DNA of 64,000 bases from Siphonodentalium dalli (GCA_032622095.1 CP136066.1:118441319-118505318); one strand, 5' to 3'. Counted from the stretch's first letter, positions 43,180 through 54,338 are shown. Program-made: numbers and translations. Notes: generated from the sequence alone by a model not told the origin.

Positions 43180-43395
43180 AATCTAATTTTTCCAAATTTC
43201 TTTAAAAAACATGCCACTGGCAGCCATTTTAGATTTTACTCTTTGCATGACTAAATTCTTTAGCACACCCTACAGTCGACTTCCCTCATCCGATCATCAC
43301 CAAACTTCATATTGATCTTGATATTATTCAACTAGATGGGAGCTATCAAATGTTTTTGAATTTTATTGGAAAACATGGCCACCAGAATATTCTCC
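43180..43395 (+). repeat. Diverged core units (family f)
   Basis: 'actctttgcatgactaaatt', 'gatcatcaccaaacttcata', 'caactagatgggagctatca' and 'aaaacatggccacc' mark one and a half diverged units, homologous in reverse to 4740-5040. Confidence 0.65.
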
Positions 43396-43900
43396 AGAAG
43401 GTTACCTGTGAATGTGAATATCTATAATTTTTCCCAATCCCAAAAGCAAAAATAAGTTGGTTATTAAGCTCAACATTGATAGAGATCTTACTGCAGAGTG
43501 ATTGAATGTTTTTATCTGCTGCTTGGCTAATTTTCAATACGCATGGATCTACCATATAAATCCCTGCTTGCCTGTCTGGAAAATTTTCCCCATACGTAAA
43601 CAGAGAAGTTTTTGGTTTTGGCCTAAGTTTCCAGTGACACTATTGTCTAATTCCAATATACATGTATGGTAATGGCTATTTAATTGGAATTCCATGTTGA
43701 ATAAAAGGCCGCTCGGCCACAGTGTCCCCCGATCTGGTGGCTTCATTTTGAGCGGAGGCTTTGTAGAAGTACCGGGTATACTATATGGATAAGACACTTG
43801 TGCATTGTCTCATTACTGACATGCATACAAATAACCAAATCTTAAAAAAACTCTTAAAGTAAAAATTGGCACAAAATGAAGAAAATGACAAGAAAAATTG
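43396..43900. other. No recognisable feature
   Basis: Intronic sequence without repeats I can place. Overlapping minus frames 43346-43797 have no domain signature. Confidence 0.4.
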
Positions 43901-44500
43901 AATTTTCTAAGTTGAAAAGCCCATAACTCTGAGAAAAATCATCGGATCAAACTCAAATTCGATCTTAATCTGTATCTTGATATGACTGATCCACATGAAA
44001 ACGGTATTTGCAATTAAAGGATCCAAACTTGAGATATCATCCGGAAACCGAAAAAGTGAGAAATTTTCTAAGTAAAACAAGTCGAAAAAGGGCCACAACT
44101 CTCGCAAAAATGGGCGGAGCATACCCATATAAGAACTTGACCTGTACATAGGGCTGATAAACTCACATACCAAATTTGGTTCAGATATGATCACACAAAC
44201 TGAAGTTATCATCCGGAAACCAGAAAATTACAAGATTCTAAGTCAAAAAAGGGGCATAACTCTCACAAAAATGGGCGGAGCAAACCCATATTCGAACTTG
44301 ACCTGTATTTTGGTTTGATAAACTCACCTATCAAATTTGCTTTTGATATAATAACCGAAACTAAAGTTATCATCCGGAAACCATTTCCGGACGCACGTAC
44401 GGACGGACACACAGACGCACGGACGGACACGGCTATTTTAATATTCCCCCCGAATTTTTGTTTTCTGGGGACAATAACTGGGGGGGGGGGGGTGGCCGGG
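43901..44500 (-). mobile_element. HINE-like element, family g, reverse orientation
   Basis: On the minus strand: head pair 'ctggggacaat...attcccccc' (44445-44492, interrupted by a long G/C-run), then a CGTCCGTG-rich microsatellite (44390-44428). Three core units follow with 'ttatggcccctttttgac', 'caaatttg' and 'aacttcagttt', about 120-180 bp each, down to 43910. No 3' hairpin was identified. Confidence 0.7.
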
Positions 44501-45189
44501 TGGGTATACCTTAATAGTCCTCTAGTCCTTAAATAGTATATAGTATTAGATGTTTGGCTGACATCATATGTTTCAACCTGATTTTGCTTCAGTTTCTTCA
44601 CCTTTTAATAGTATGGTTTGGGTTGTAACTGGCGAAAGAGAAATGTTTGAAGGCAAAGCTCCAAAAATTATATATGGAAGAATTTGGTAGCAATCCATAT
44701 AAACTCCATGCATTTATTGTTCCAATACATAATTTCTGGTACCACTCATGAGTGGATGCTTCAAAAATTCTATCTAGTCAGGTGTCCTTAAATTTTTATT
44801 GTTTTTGACTGCATGAGAATTCTTATTGAAGTTATTGTTGTTATTCACAATCCCAGATTCTCTGCAAGTCATTAAATATTTCTAAGTGCCATGTGCAAAC
44901 TTGTGGGAGAGCTATGGTCATATTACAGAGAGAAACTTTACACAGCTGTTAGAAATTTGGCCAAATTGATTTATTTATCACTTGTGGCTGGTGGATAGCG
45001 TGGGAAAGTCTGCATGTTTTATACTTATCATAGAGCATGCACACTATTACTTATAAATGGTCTGTTCAGATCTTCATATTTAATAGTAAATGAAGTTGCT
45101 TAATGTTGTGCATATGAAAGGTAACTACTGGTTGTAAGTGATAAACACTGCGGAATAGGCCTACATTTCACCTGATAAGGAGGAGCTAT
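44501..45189. other. No recognisable feature
   Basis: AT-rich intronic DNA; no repeat or exon detected. Confidence 0.45.
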
Positions 45190-45330
45190 AAAGTGGGCAT
45201 TATATACTGGATTGTCTCCTAAGTTTGAGCTATTGCCATGGGTTGGCGTCTGTCGTCCGTGTGTGTGTCTGTGTGTCCGTCAACACTTTCCTTTGGCGCG
45301 GGCTACAGGTAGTATCTTTGGTCACATTCC
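45190..45330 (+). mobile_element. Truncated HINE-like head with half a core unit
   Basis: A 'ccgtgtgtgtgtctgtgtgtccg' type microsatellite (45255-45280) is followed by 'tcaacactttcctttggcgc' and 'gggctacagg', the start of a family-f unit that breaks off near 45325. Confidence 0.55.
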
Positions 45331-45579
45331 CAACACCTAGCAGGGACAAATATCTATTAGCCAGCATCAAGGCGAGTCTTGTGATGTATTTAATAATTCA
45401 AATGCTTTCGATCAAACAATATTCTCTGTACCAAAATTACATCGCGTTGGTGATGGGGGGTGCACGGCGGGATTAATTTAAATATGTCATGTTGGTAACA
45501 ATATCTAGCCGAGAATTCCTCAGACCTACAGACGAATGCGACCAGCAAATTTCAAAATTGGTCAAGTTACTTGCTACCT

Positions 45580-45705
45580 ACGGGAAGTGTCATGGACGGG
45601 TTAAATTGTGACCCCGACCTGACCTTGACCTTGAAAATGATCAATTTAAGGTCAAATCGGGTAAAACTGGTGGATTTCGACGAAATTTTACACCTAGGTG
45701 CAGCA
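45580..45705 (+). repeat. Core unit of the 'GACGAAGTCGGG' family
   Basis: 'tggacgggttaaattgtgac', 'cccgacctgaccttgacctt' and 'ggtcaaatcgggtaaaactg' match the units at 3970-4505 and, reversed, 21025-21180. A single unit followed by unrelated sequence. Confidence 0.7.
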
Positions 45706-46539
45706 TACGTGTCTCTGAAGCTGTTGCAATTGCTCTTTCGAACAAAGCCATGAGACGAACCACGCCAGTGGCGGTCTAACCTGCTAGTATTATATAATAG
45801 ACAAATGTTCTTATACAAATCATAAATATCACGTACATTGCATGTTATTGTCACGTTTGTACCCTAGGTTATGTAAACAAACATCAAAAACGTTAAGTTA
45901 TGATTGTTCTTGAGATCTATATATGGTCATACTTACCAAATAAGGAATAATACAATGAGTCGTATTGTGAGTTGTAAGTTGAAGGCGCACCATATTTAGA
46001 GTTTTACAACTGACATATAAAGCTCTCGAATCTAAATAAGGAAATGGCACAAAATCGTGATTCTGTTATAAACAATCCAGTGTGCTTTTTGCGAGAAACT
46101 AAACAACAGTCAACCTGAATTTTCTCGGACACAAAGCGTGTTTTGTGAATAATATCGCATTCATGTCATCATTATGCTATACTATTAGTATATTCTTGAG
46201 GAAATTATCATAAGTTGATAATTAATGTTATTTCTAAATAATAACCTACAACGAAGGCCGCCCATCCCTTTAAAAACGAAAAACAAAGTATTAAAATAAT
46301 TACTCTCAAGGTCCCAGGTTAGATTTTTGCCTGATTGATCTACAATTATGTTAGTTCCAACAAGCAAGTGAAAAAAATACGGACAATTCAATTTAAGAAA
46401 ATGTACATTTTAAGTATTCACTGGTACACTTTTTGCTGGAATTTGTCGTGGGTTAAAATATTTATTATACATTTATTATACATGTAGTACCTGTTTAAAT
46501 GCAGTCAAATACAGTGTCCAGTTCTCTATTATTTTGTAG
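45706..46539. other. Intron end, no repeat recognised
   Basis: AT-rich sequence; the last ~40 bases carry a pyrimidine-rich tract ahead of the acceptor at 46539. Confidence 0.45.
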
Positions 46540-46596
46540 GTGCTGGTGACTGGCTTGATCACAGCAGCGTTATTCTGGCACAGGTGGAAATATCTA
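46540..46596 (+). CDS. Membrane-protein gene, second coding exon (57 bp)
   Basis: Acceptor TTGTAG ends at 46539 and donor GTGAGT starts at 46597. The 19 codons read VLVTGLITAALFWHRWKYL and join in phase to ..YINAGV from the 36406-36846 exon, giving a continuous second transmembrane helix (about residues 65-84) capped by a basic W-H-R-W-K cluster expected on the cytoplasmic side. The hydrophobic fit and splice-site quality on both sides make chance unlikely. The exon ends in phase 0. No following exon was identified before the window ends, so the carboxy half of the protein is missing. Confidence 0.75.
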
Positions 46597-46693
46597 GTGA
46601 GTCTCCAATATATATGTCCAATATATACAATTTATACATGTGAATGCGGAAATGTTCCAACACTGGAATCTCGGCATGGTTTAATACATTCCC

Positions 46694-47128
46694 TTTTTAG
46701 CTCACCTGAGATGAAGTCTCCTGTGAAGCTATAGTCATCACTCATCGTCCGTCATCCGTCGTACCATCCGTCCATCCATCCGTCCATCCGTCCATCCGTC
46801 AACAATTCTTTGAACATCTTCTCCTCTGGAACCGTAGTGTTCTCCTCTGGAACCGTAAGACTGAATTGGTTCATATTTGGTGTGGATATTCCCTAGGTGA
46901 CTCTCATTCAGATTTGTTCAAATGAGGTCACTGGGTCAAATAGTTGGGGAAACCAGGGCCATAACTCTATTCAAATTTCCTCCATAGTAATTCTTACAAC
47001 GACTTCTTGTCAAGAACCATTGGGCTGATTTAGCTAATATTTGGTATGGAGGGTCCTTGGGGTGACTGGTGTTAAGATTTGTTCAAATGAGGTCACCCGG
47101 TCAATTTGTTGAGAAACCAGGGCCATAA
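46694..47128 (+). mobile_element. HINE/pearl-like element, family b, truncated
   Basis: Head palindrome AGCTCACCTGAGATGAAGTC near 46699, a CCGTCCATCCGTC microsatellite (46745-46800), and 'caacaattctttgaacatct'. Two ~165 bp core units follow, each ending 'gaaaccagggccataa', at 46800-46975 and 46990-47128. It begins ~100 bp after the second exon's donor. The 3' part is replaced at 47129 by a word array. Confidence 0.75.
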
Positions 47129-47400
47129 GGGACCTTGTCAAATTACAAGCGGTTCCGCCGGAGAACATAGTTTTATCTCTGTTCTCCGCTCAAAAACTCT
47201 GCTCTCCTGTAAGGTAAATAGCGTAAAACACCCTGGAGTTTTTGTTAATTTCATCGGAGTTATAGCGAAGTTTCCGGCGGAGTGTTTGTTACGACGTAAC
47301 TGAGTTTCCGTGACGTTATAGCAGGGTTTCCGTGACATTATAGCGGAGTTTTGTTACGTTCATCGGAATTACTGTGGAGTTGCCATCGAAGTCTGCTGGA
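47129..47400 (+). repeat. Degenerate GGAGTTTCCGTTACG-word array
   Basis: Phrases such as 'gttctccgctcaaaaactc', 'gcggagttttgttacgttca' and 'gagtttccgtgacgttatag' repeat irregularly. The opening 'agggaccttgtcaaattaca' resembles starts of other word-array elements ('agggagcgtctcaaaagtct' at 48959, 'aggggtcatctcaaaactac' at 61420). Confidence 0.65.
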
Positions 47401-47680
47401 TTTGAATGCGCTCACATCTGAGTGTTCCACCTAAATTATATAAAACTCCATTTTACTAGGAAACACACCGCATGTTTTATTATCGGCCATATATCATATA
47501 TGAATGGCAAAGAAGAATTAATTCAGTCATACTTGCACTGTAGCTTATCTACGATTTACCCCTAGAGCTGTTAACACGTTGTTTGCATTGTTTTATAATA
47601 TTAGGTATTGTTTGATTAATTGGCAGTAATAATTAGTGATCGATGCATGCTCTGTTTCGATCCCGCTTCCGTACTTTTTT
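47401..47680. other. No recognisable feature
   Basis: Short AT-rich stretch between the array and the next HINE-like head. Confidence 0.4.
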
Positions 47681-48236
47681 ATGCCCCCGACTTGTAGTCG
47701 GCGTGTATACATGTATATAGTCTCCGTCCGTACAAACATTTTGCATTATTGTTCAGCAACCGCTGGGCAGAATTAGCTGATATTGTGATAGAGCAGCATG
47801 GGGGAACAGCTACATGCATAGCGCGGGTTTCGTCCACCCATTTTCACCAGAGTTATGGCCCTTTTTTCACTTACAAAATTCAATTTTTCTCTTTGTTTTT
47901 TTTGGTTTCCAGATGATAGCGTGAGCTTTGGTTGTACAATTGCAAATCCCGTATTTTTGTGGATCAGTTATATGAAAATACATGTCAAGTGCGAATTTGG
48001 GTATGATCTGATGATTTTTGCCAGAGTTATGGCCCTTTTTTCAACTTAGAAAATTTCAATTTTGTCCATCCGTACAAACATTTTGCATTATTGTTCAGCA
48101 ACCGCTGGGCAGATTTTGCTGACATTTGGTATGGTGATAGAGCAGCATGGGGGAACAGCTACATGCATAGCGCGGGTTTCGTCCAGCCATTTTCACTAGA
48201 GTTATGTCCCTTTTTTTACTTAGAAAATTCTATTTT
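47681..48236 (+). mobile_element. HINE-like element, family d, 5' part
   Basis: Head 'tatgcccccgacttgtagtc' with CCGACT...AGTCGG hairpin (47687-47701), then alternating core units ('caaacattttgcattattgt'..'gttatggccctttttt' and 'ggtttccagatgatagcgtg'..'ggccctttttt'). The second round stops after 'acttagaaaattctattttt'. The missing continuation, 'gggtttccaaatgatagcgt', is found at 60149, so this element is split by the 48237-60146 insertion. Confidence 0.85.
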
Positions 48237-48760
48237 TTTTATGTTTACCCATACCATAGTATGGTAAACATAGTGTCGTTGTCCGGATTGACCACTCGTC
48301 GTTCGTCCGTCTGTCCGTCTGTCTGTCTGTCTGTCCGTAGACACTTTACGAGTAATGCGATAACATTTTCTATCCGATCGGAACCAAATTTGTATATGGG
48401 TTTCTCAGCCCAAAATACAGATCGAATTTGGGTTTGATCCGAGTTTTTGTTACAGAGTTATGGCCCTTTTTTTACTTAGAATTGACGCATTCTGCCATAA
48501 CTCGAACGTTTTTCATCTGATTGGAACCAAATTTGGTATGTGAGTTTCACAGCCCAAAATACAGATCGAGTTCGAATATGGGTTTGATCCGATTTATTTT
48601 AAAGGAGTTTATAATATGACCTTTTTTCGAAAATAAAAAATTTAACAACAAAAAAAATTATTAAAATTTTTGTTTTAACTTTTATAATAATAACAAAATA
48701 GTTTTATTAAAAAAAAAAATGTCATTGACACTTTCATTTATTTTCATTTAGATATCCAGT
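48237..48760 (+). mobile_element. HINE-like family a, 5' head and cores
   Basis: Head palindrome, CTGTCCGTCTGT microsatellite (48303-48338), two core units ending 'gttatggccctttttttact' and 'cttttttcgaaaa', then an A/T-rich stretch and 'gtcattgacactttcattt' at 48720. Very similar to 25577-26080 and 51822-52140. Confidence 0.85.
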
Positions 48761-48957
48761 TCTTTCATCTGCTATCTTTATAAAGGTCTGAGTGATCCCA
48801 ACAATGCTTTGTACACTTTGTAACCTACCCAGAACATGTAAAATTTCTAAAATCCACATGTTATAAGAGCAAGGTCTCCCAGGAGGCTAGTGATATCAGA
48901 TACCACCTGTTAAACACTCCCATGTATTATGATGCTCATTTATCAACTTTGACATGT

Positions 48958-49262
48958 TAGGGAGCGTCTCAAAAGTCTTTGCGGAATCTGCAAATATTTT
49001 CCGAAACGTCGAGATTTCCGCAACGCTATCGTCTGAATTTTTCCGCAAATGTTCCGAAAAACGCCATGAGTTTTCCGCAAAATTACCGAAACGTTACATA
49101 AAGATTTCCGCAAACGCCATGAGTTTTCCGCAAAAATTACCGAAACGTTAAATTGAGTTTTCCGCAAAAATTACCGAAACGTTAAATAAAGAATTCCGCA
49201 AACATTCCGCTATTTTCCACAAAGTCCGTAACATCGACATTGCGAAAAGTAACTTTCCGAAA
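48958..49262 (+). repeat. CCGCAAA-word array, forward
   Basis: After 'agggagcgtctcaaaagtct' the words 'ttccgcaaa', 'attaccgaaacgtta' and 'acgccatgagttttccgcaa' repeat irregularly. The reverse-complement array occurs at 57352-57725, and both outer ends share AAAAGTCTTTGCGGAATYC. Confidence 0.8.
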
Positions 49263-49494
49263 ACGTTGAAAATTCATGATTGGGGACTGGACTCATCGTC
49301 GGAAGTAAATTTCGCCGGAATGGACATTTCGCCGAAAGTCATTTTCGACGGAGTGACAGTTCGCCGGAATATTATAATCCCGTAATTAGTCATTAGTGAA
49401 GACTGATTGACACAGGTATTATAATCCTGCGAACTGCTAATTAGTCATTAGTGAAGACTGTTTGACATAGGTACTATGAAAACAAACTTCGGGC

Positions 49495-50821
49495 TTCCTT
49501 CCTGGCACGTGTGATTATTACCATCATTTGTGTTTTACCGACAATACTGTTACCTGAGGTGTGTTCATATTACAATTAGTGCTGGGCGGTTTCCCGATTA
49601 ATCGTCAATACCCGGTTAATATTTCAATATCGTCAGTAATATCGTCTAAACTAAAATAATCATAATATCGTCGGCAATTAGAGGGTGCCAGACCATCATA
49701 AGCGTATACAAACAAATAGTTTAACTCAAGCCTAAATCGAGTTATTTAAGTTTTAAATTCCAACTAAATCCCTGTGTCCTGACTTTTTCAATATTCAATA
49801 TAAATCATAGTAAACAATGTTTAGGACGACTAAAAAAATTAGGGGGATATGAAAACCCCGAATACGTCCCCCTTTCGCTCACAATATTACACAAACGCTC
49901 CGACTTCCCTGCGTACTTTTTATTACAAGAGAATTCACCAAATGAATTGACGACTGATCGGGTGATAGATCAATATGAATGTCAGTTTTGCCATGTCTCT
50001 TCCTTCAGTACAATGATGCACATGCACCGTCCATCAAAATAGTAAATGAGCGAAGATACCGCCCCCTTCTCGTCTAGAAGAAACCACTCACGGCGATTGG
50101 TTGAAACCAATATTATAGAATTAGGGCTTCAAACCCACCCAAAATACATGGTGTCCTTGCTTGGCCGAATTCCAAAAGTTATGTACTACGTGTGTGTGGA
50201 CTTCGCTAAAATTTGTCTTGACGGTAAACCATATTCCATTTGTCAAGCGACGCAAGTGTCATCGGGAACAACATATGTATTTGCTCAACATAGTTGAATA
50301 TACCGAGTTAGAAAAGGATACTGTATAGTATAGAACACTTTTAGTTTTGGCATAGACTAGATAATGGTTTTATTAATTATCGGTATATACCAGAATTTGT
50401 CAAGTCACCGGAAAGAAATTGTCCGAATAGCGGAATTTAACCGGTGAATTTACTTTTCATTCCGAATATCGATCGAGCATGAGGTTGTCACTGGTTGAAA
50501 GGTTGTGTACAGGTATGTTATTATTGACGTCAACTTGTCAAAATTAATGACAATGATGTGATTCTAGCGAACAGTGAGAAACTGTTTAAGTTACTAGTAT
50601 CTGATGTTTTAAAAAACCGCGATTATATCGTTAACCGCGGTTTTAATTTCCAAATATCGCGGTTTTTATTTTCGTTAATATCGTCCAGCCCTAATTACAA
50701 TTCACCCGAAGCCATTCTTCCTTCCTAGCACGTGTGATTATTACCATCATTTGTGTTTTACCGACAATACTGTTACCTGAGGTGTGTTCATATTACATAT
50801 TACAATTCACCAGAAGCCATT
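49495..50821 (+). repeat. 102 bp tandem duplication split by hAT copy 2
   Basis: 'cttccttcctggcacgtgtg' to 'catattacaat' (49495-49576) continues after the hAT element as 'tcacccgaagccatt' (50702-50716). The second unit, 50717-50821, has the same text uninterrupted ('tattacaattcaccagaagc'), so it preserves the empty hAT site. Confidence 0.85.
49577..50693 (-). mobile_element. hAT-type non-autonomous transposon, copy 2 (1117 bp)
   Basis: Reverse orientation of 31849-32946, near-identical over its length. Ends TAGTGCTGGGCGGTTTCCCG at 49577 and the complement of TAGGGCTGGACGATATTAAC at 50693, with exact target duplication ATTACAAT (49569-49576, 50694-50701). The plus frame 50046-50297 contains the segment SLLGRIPKVMYYVCVDFAK shared with copy 1. 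Confidence 0.93.
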
Positions 50822-51281
50822 GGTGATCCGAAAAGTAAGTAGCCTATAGGCCTATGTTGTTTTAGCGGTGGTGATCCGTATAGTAACTAGGTTGTTTTAT
50901 CGACTTTCATATGGTATATATATCACTGGCTTTACAACATTTACCATATCCACCCAAGATGGATAGAACTACGGATGTTGAGTTGTGTAGGCTATTGCTT
51001 GTCATAAAACTGTGTATGCGCACAATAATGCAATAACTTGCGATAAATGTCAGAAATTTTCAATTGTCCCACAATACACCCACATATAAGTAAATTTATT
51101 TCGGCGATTTTTTTTAACAGTCGTCTATTCCGGCGAAAAGTCGTATATCTCGGCGAAATGTCTTAAATTACAGCGAATAGTCCCGACCTTCGGTGAAGTT
51201 GTCTACAGTTTCCGGCGAACTGTCCCAAATCTTGGCGAAGTGTCCGGAAAATTGTTGCGGCGAAATATACTTCCGCAAATC

Positions 51282-51580
51282 GTCACGTCGCAATTAAATC
51301 TCGAGACAAGACGCATCACAAACGGGAACCTGACACACAAGGCATTAAAGGGATTGTTAATCAGCACTGTAAATATAATTGCTCGAATCAACAAACAAAC
51401 GTGCTACATTCAACACACTGTATCCACAGTTTTATAAACTCTTCTATCATTACGATAGTTTTATCAGAATAGTTTTACTATTATCGTTTATATACCCAAT
51501 ATACTGGGGTGCTTCTCACCTAAATGAGGGATTTCCATAACAAGCAATTAGCTACCACGCTGGACAAAACAAGTGTCCAC
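51282..51580. other. No recognisable feature
   Basis: AT-rich sequence up to the CCGCGGT foldback. Confidence 0.4.
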
Positions 51581-51815
51581 TTAACCGCGGTGCGGTTTCT
51601 GTTTCCACCGCGGCCGAACTGCAACAACATCGCGGCCACACCGGCTAACTGCAGTTAATGGTCCGCGGTTTAATTGCCGTTCGGCCGCGATGTAGGCCTA
51701 TACTTGCCGTCCGGCCGCGGTATACTTGCCGTTCGACCGCGGTATACTTGCCGTTCGACCGCGGTATACTTGCCGTTCGACCGCGGTATACTTGCCTTTC
51801 GGTCACAGTGTACTT
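51581..51815. repeat. CCGCGGT-word foldback
   Basis: Left arm (51581-51655) reads 'aaccgcggtgcggtttctg', 'ccaccgcggccgaactgc'. The right arm (51660-51815) holds tandem ~22 bp units 'cttgccgttcgaccgcggta', largely the complement. GCAGTTCGGCCGCGGT and GCCGTTCGGCCGCGAT pair across the centre. Confidence 0.75.
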
Positions 51816-51821
51816 GCAGTT

Positions 51822-52541
51822 TTTATGTTTACCCATACCATAGTATGGTAAACATAGTGTCGTTGCCCGGATTGACCACTCGTCGTTCGTCCGTCTGTCT
51901 GTCCGTCTGTCTGTCTGTCCGTAGACACTTTACGAGTAATGCGATAACTCAAACATTTTCTATCCGATCGAAACCAAATTTTGTATATGGGTTTCTCAGC
52001 CCAAAATACAGATCGAGTTCGAATATGGGTTTGATCCGATTAATTTTAAAGAAGAAAAAAAATTTGAAAAAAGAAATCGATTTTTAAAAAAATTTATTTT
52101 TAACTTTTATAATAATAATAAAAAAAATGTCATTGACATTTGTTTTCATTTAGATATTGATGATTATGATAAAAAGATTTCCAATGTGTCCCTTTAATTT
52201 TTTTAAATAAGTTAAAAAAAATTTGAAAAACTAACACCATTATAACTCTGCCAAGGGTACCCCGAATCACCACACCAAATTTGATTAAATCGGTCCAAAA
52301 TCTTGTGTTATGTACTGGTAAATCTGTTTGGAGCAACATTAAATCCAATTCACCAATTGCCTTTGGACTACTTAGCTATTGATAAGGCTATATTATTTTC
52401 TGATGTCTCTTATGCCAATGTGCAAATAATCTGATACATAAGGCTATGGCATCTAATTTAAAATAAAGATTCAACAATAATATTAACAGTAGACTTGGAC
52501 ATCTGTGCTGCAGAGTTATATCTTCAGATGGTCTGATATAA
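51822..52541 (+). mobile_element. HINE-like family a, third copy, 3' truncated
   Basis: Same head and microsatellite as 25577, one core unit, and the same tail ('ttccaatgtgtccctttaat', 'cttgtgttatgtactggtaa', 'ttcagatggtctgatat') up to 52541, where element e begins. In 26485 the equivalent text runs on uninterrupted ('ctgatatcattataattg'). Confidence 0.85.
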
Positions 52542-54273
52542 TTATACTTCCATGGTGTAACCAAGGAAGTATATTGTTTTTGTACTGGCGCCGTTTTCCG
52601 TTTATTTGAAAATATTCAGAAAGTAATTGCAGTAGAAACACAAAACCTGTAGCGAATATGTAGGCATCTGAGGTCTACTAAAAATAAAGGTATCCGTATG
52701 TCGGTCCAATGTTTCTTGACGGAGTTATGGCCCTTTTTCGATTATTTTTCATTATTATTATTATTATACTTGACACTTTTGCAACCCTTATTACTCGAAA
52801 AGTATAAGGAGTAGCACACTAAAACTTGGTACTTATGTTGGGGTCAAAGAGTTGTATGCCCAGGTCGCATAAAGCATAGTGTCCGCATTTTTCCCGAGGA
52901 GTTATCTCCCTTTATCTGAAAACATTTCATTTTATTATCTCGGAAATTATAAGGAGCAGAGCATCGAAAATTGGACCGTATGCACACCTCGATATGCCCT
53001 ACTGCCCACGGGCATCAAAACTTGTGTCCGCGCTTTTCCTGAGGAGTTGCCGCCCATAAATAGGCAAACCTCTATTTCATTTACTATGCTGTACTCTCGT
53101 ATCATTAGAGATAACTGCATTTGGATTTCATAGTCGTGTTGACCGTTGTCAGTTTAGTCTGAAAAAGAAAATTGAACAGGGTCGGACATATATTTTGACG
53201 CTGGTGTGGGGGCAAAATTTTTGGAAAAAAAAGGTTTTGATTGACATTCCTCTATTTAAGTATGTTGATTCCCTGAACGAAAACAAACCCATACTGGAAA
53301 GGATTTTTGAAATCCGATAAGAAATGCAAGAGTTACGGGCCCTCAAAGTTTGCAATTTGGGCCCATGTGCTTGTGACCACATCTCCTCCGAAGATGTCGA
53401 AGTTTGGATGTCAACTGATACGCCAACGTGTGCGGACGGAAGAGGGCACGCTGTGGGCCAAATTTTGCCAGTGTCGGTTCATTATTGTGGGTCTGGGGAG
53501 GGGTGGTCCGTGGTACCAATTTTTAATTATTCTCGGAATCAGATGAAACTTGGAATATAACATCTGCAACATCAGCCGATCTAGAAACTGGAAGAATTTC
53601 GAAAATCCATCGAAAACTAAAAGAATCGCGGGCCCTCAAACTTTGCAATTTTGGGCCCATGTGCTTGATATAAACACATCTCCTCCGAAGATATCGAACA
53701 TAGGATGTCATCTGATACGAAAATGCGTACGGACTGAAGACGGCACGCGGTGGGCCAAATTTTGCCAGTGTCGGTTCGGTATTGTGGGTCTGGGGAGGGG
53801 TGGTCAGTGGTACCAATTTTTAATTCTTTTCCGAATCAGATGAAACTTAGAATATAACATCTGCAACATCAGCCGATCTCGAAGCTGAAAACAGATCGTA
53901 AATACGTTGGGAAATGGCGGAGATTTTGGCCGTCCAAGTTTGAATTTGGGCCCATATGCTTTCCAATAATCAAAGTGTTATCCGTCTCCAAATCAGATGA
54001 AATTTATACTATGCAATCCATGTCAGCCGCAAATCACAACTGGAAACAACTTTTAAATCCGATGGAAACTAACGAAGTTACGGGGCCTCAAACTTAGCAT
54101 TTTGTGCCAGGGGTTGATGTTTTCCCAATCCCGTCACCCAATTTCGAGGCAGGGGTGGGGTCACGTCCAAACACTTGAGATCAACCTACACATATTAGGA
54201 CAACATATAATCACCATACTTCATATTTTCCGTCCATAAACTGCTATTCTTTCCACTCATGATTGATCCTATT
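52542..54273 (+). mobile_element. HINE-like element, family e
   Basis: Head hairpin ATACTTCCATGG...CCAAGGAAGTAT at 52544-52574. Subunits at 52720-53120 contain 'gagttatggccctttttc' and 'ccgaggagttatctccctt'; then ~294 bp core units near 53312 and 53606 and partial ones near 53912 and 54057 contain 'cgggccctcaaa', 'tttgggcccatgtgcttg', 'catctcctccgaag' and 'ttttgccagtgtcggttc'. Frames of 78-97 codons here come from the units. Confidence 0.75.
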
Positions 54274-54338
54274 ATTATACTTCCATGGTGTAACCAAGGA
54301 AGTATATTGTTTTTGTACTGGCGCCGTGATCGGCCTCT
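54274..54338 (+). mobile_element. Minimal chimeric HINE: family e head joined to a family a/f 3' end
   Basis: The first ~51 bp repeat the family e head (ATACTTCCATGG..'tttttgtactggcgcc') and the last 15 bp are GTGATCGGCCTCTCG, the 3' end otherwise seen at 26925 and 60146. Confidence 0.7.

Larger units (their letters stand above)
36847..46539 (+). other. 9.7 kb intron of the membrane-protein gene
   Basis: Bounded by donor GTAAGT (36847) and acceptor TTATTTTGTAG (ending 46539), both phase 0. It is filled with HINE-like elements, core-repeat arrays and word-repeat blocks listed separately; no intervening exon was recognised, although a short one could be missed. Confidence 0.7.
49290..51280. 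mobile_element. Candidate TIR element with CGCCGAAA-word ends
   Basis: Left block 49290-49375 ('cggaagtaaatttcgccgga', 'ggacatttcgccgaaagtca') and right block 51095-51280 ('ggcgaaatgtct', 'ggcgaagtgtcc', 'ggcgaaatatacttccg') are in opposite orientation; outermost CGGAAGTAWATTTCGCCG matches on both sides. No target duplication was pinned down. It encloses hAT copy 2 and a 102 bp tandem duplication. Confidence 0.55.
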
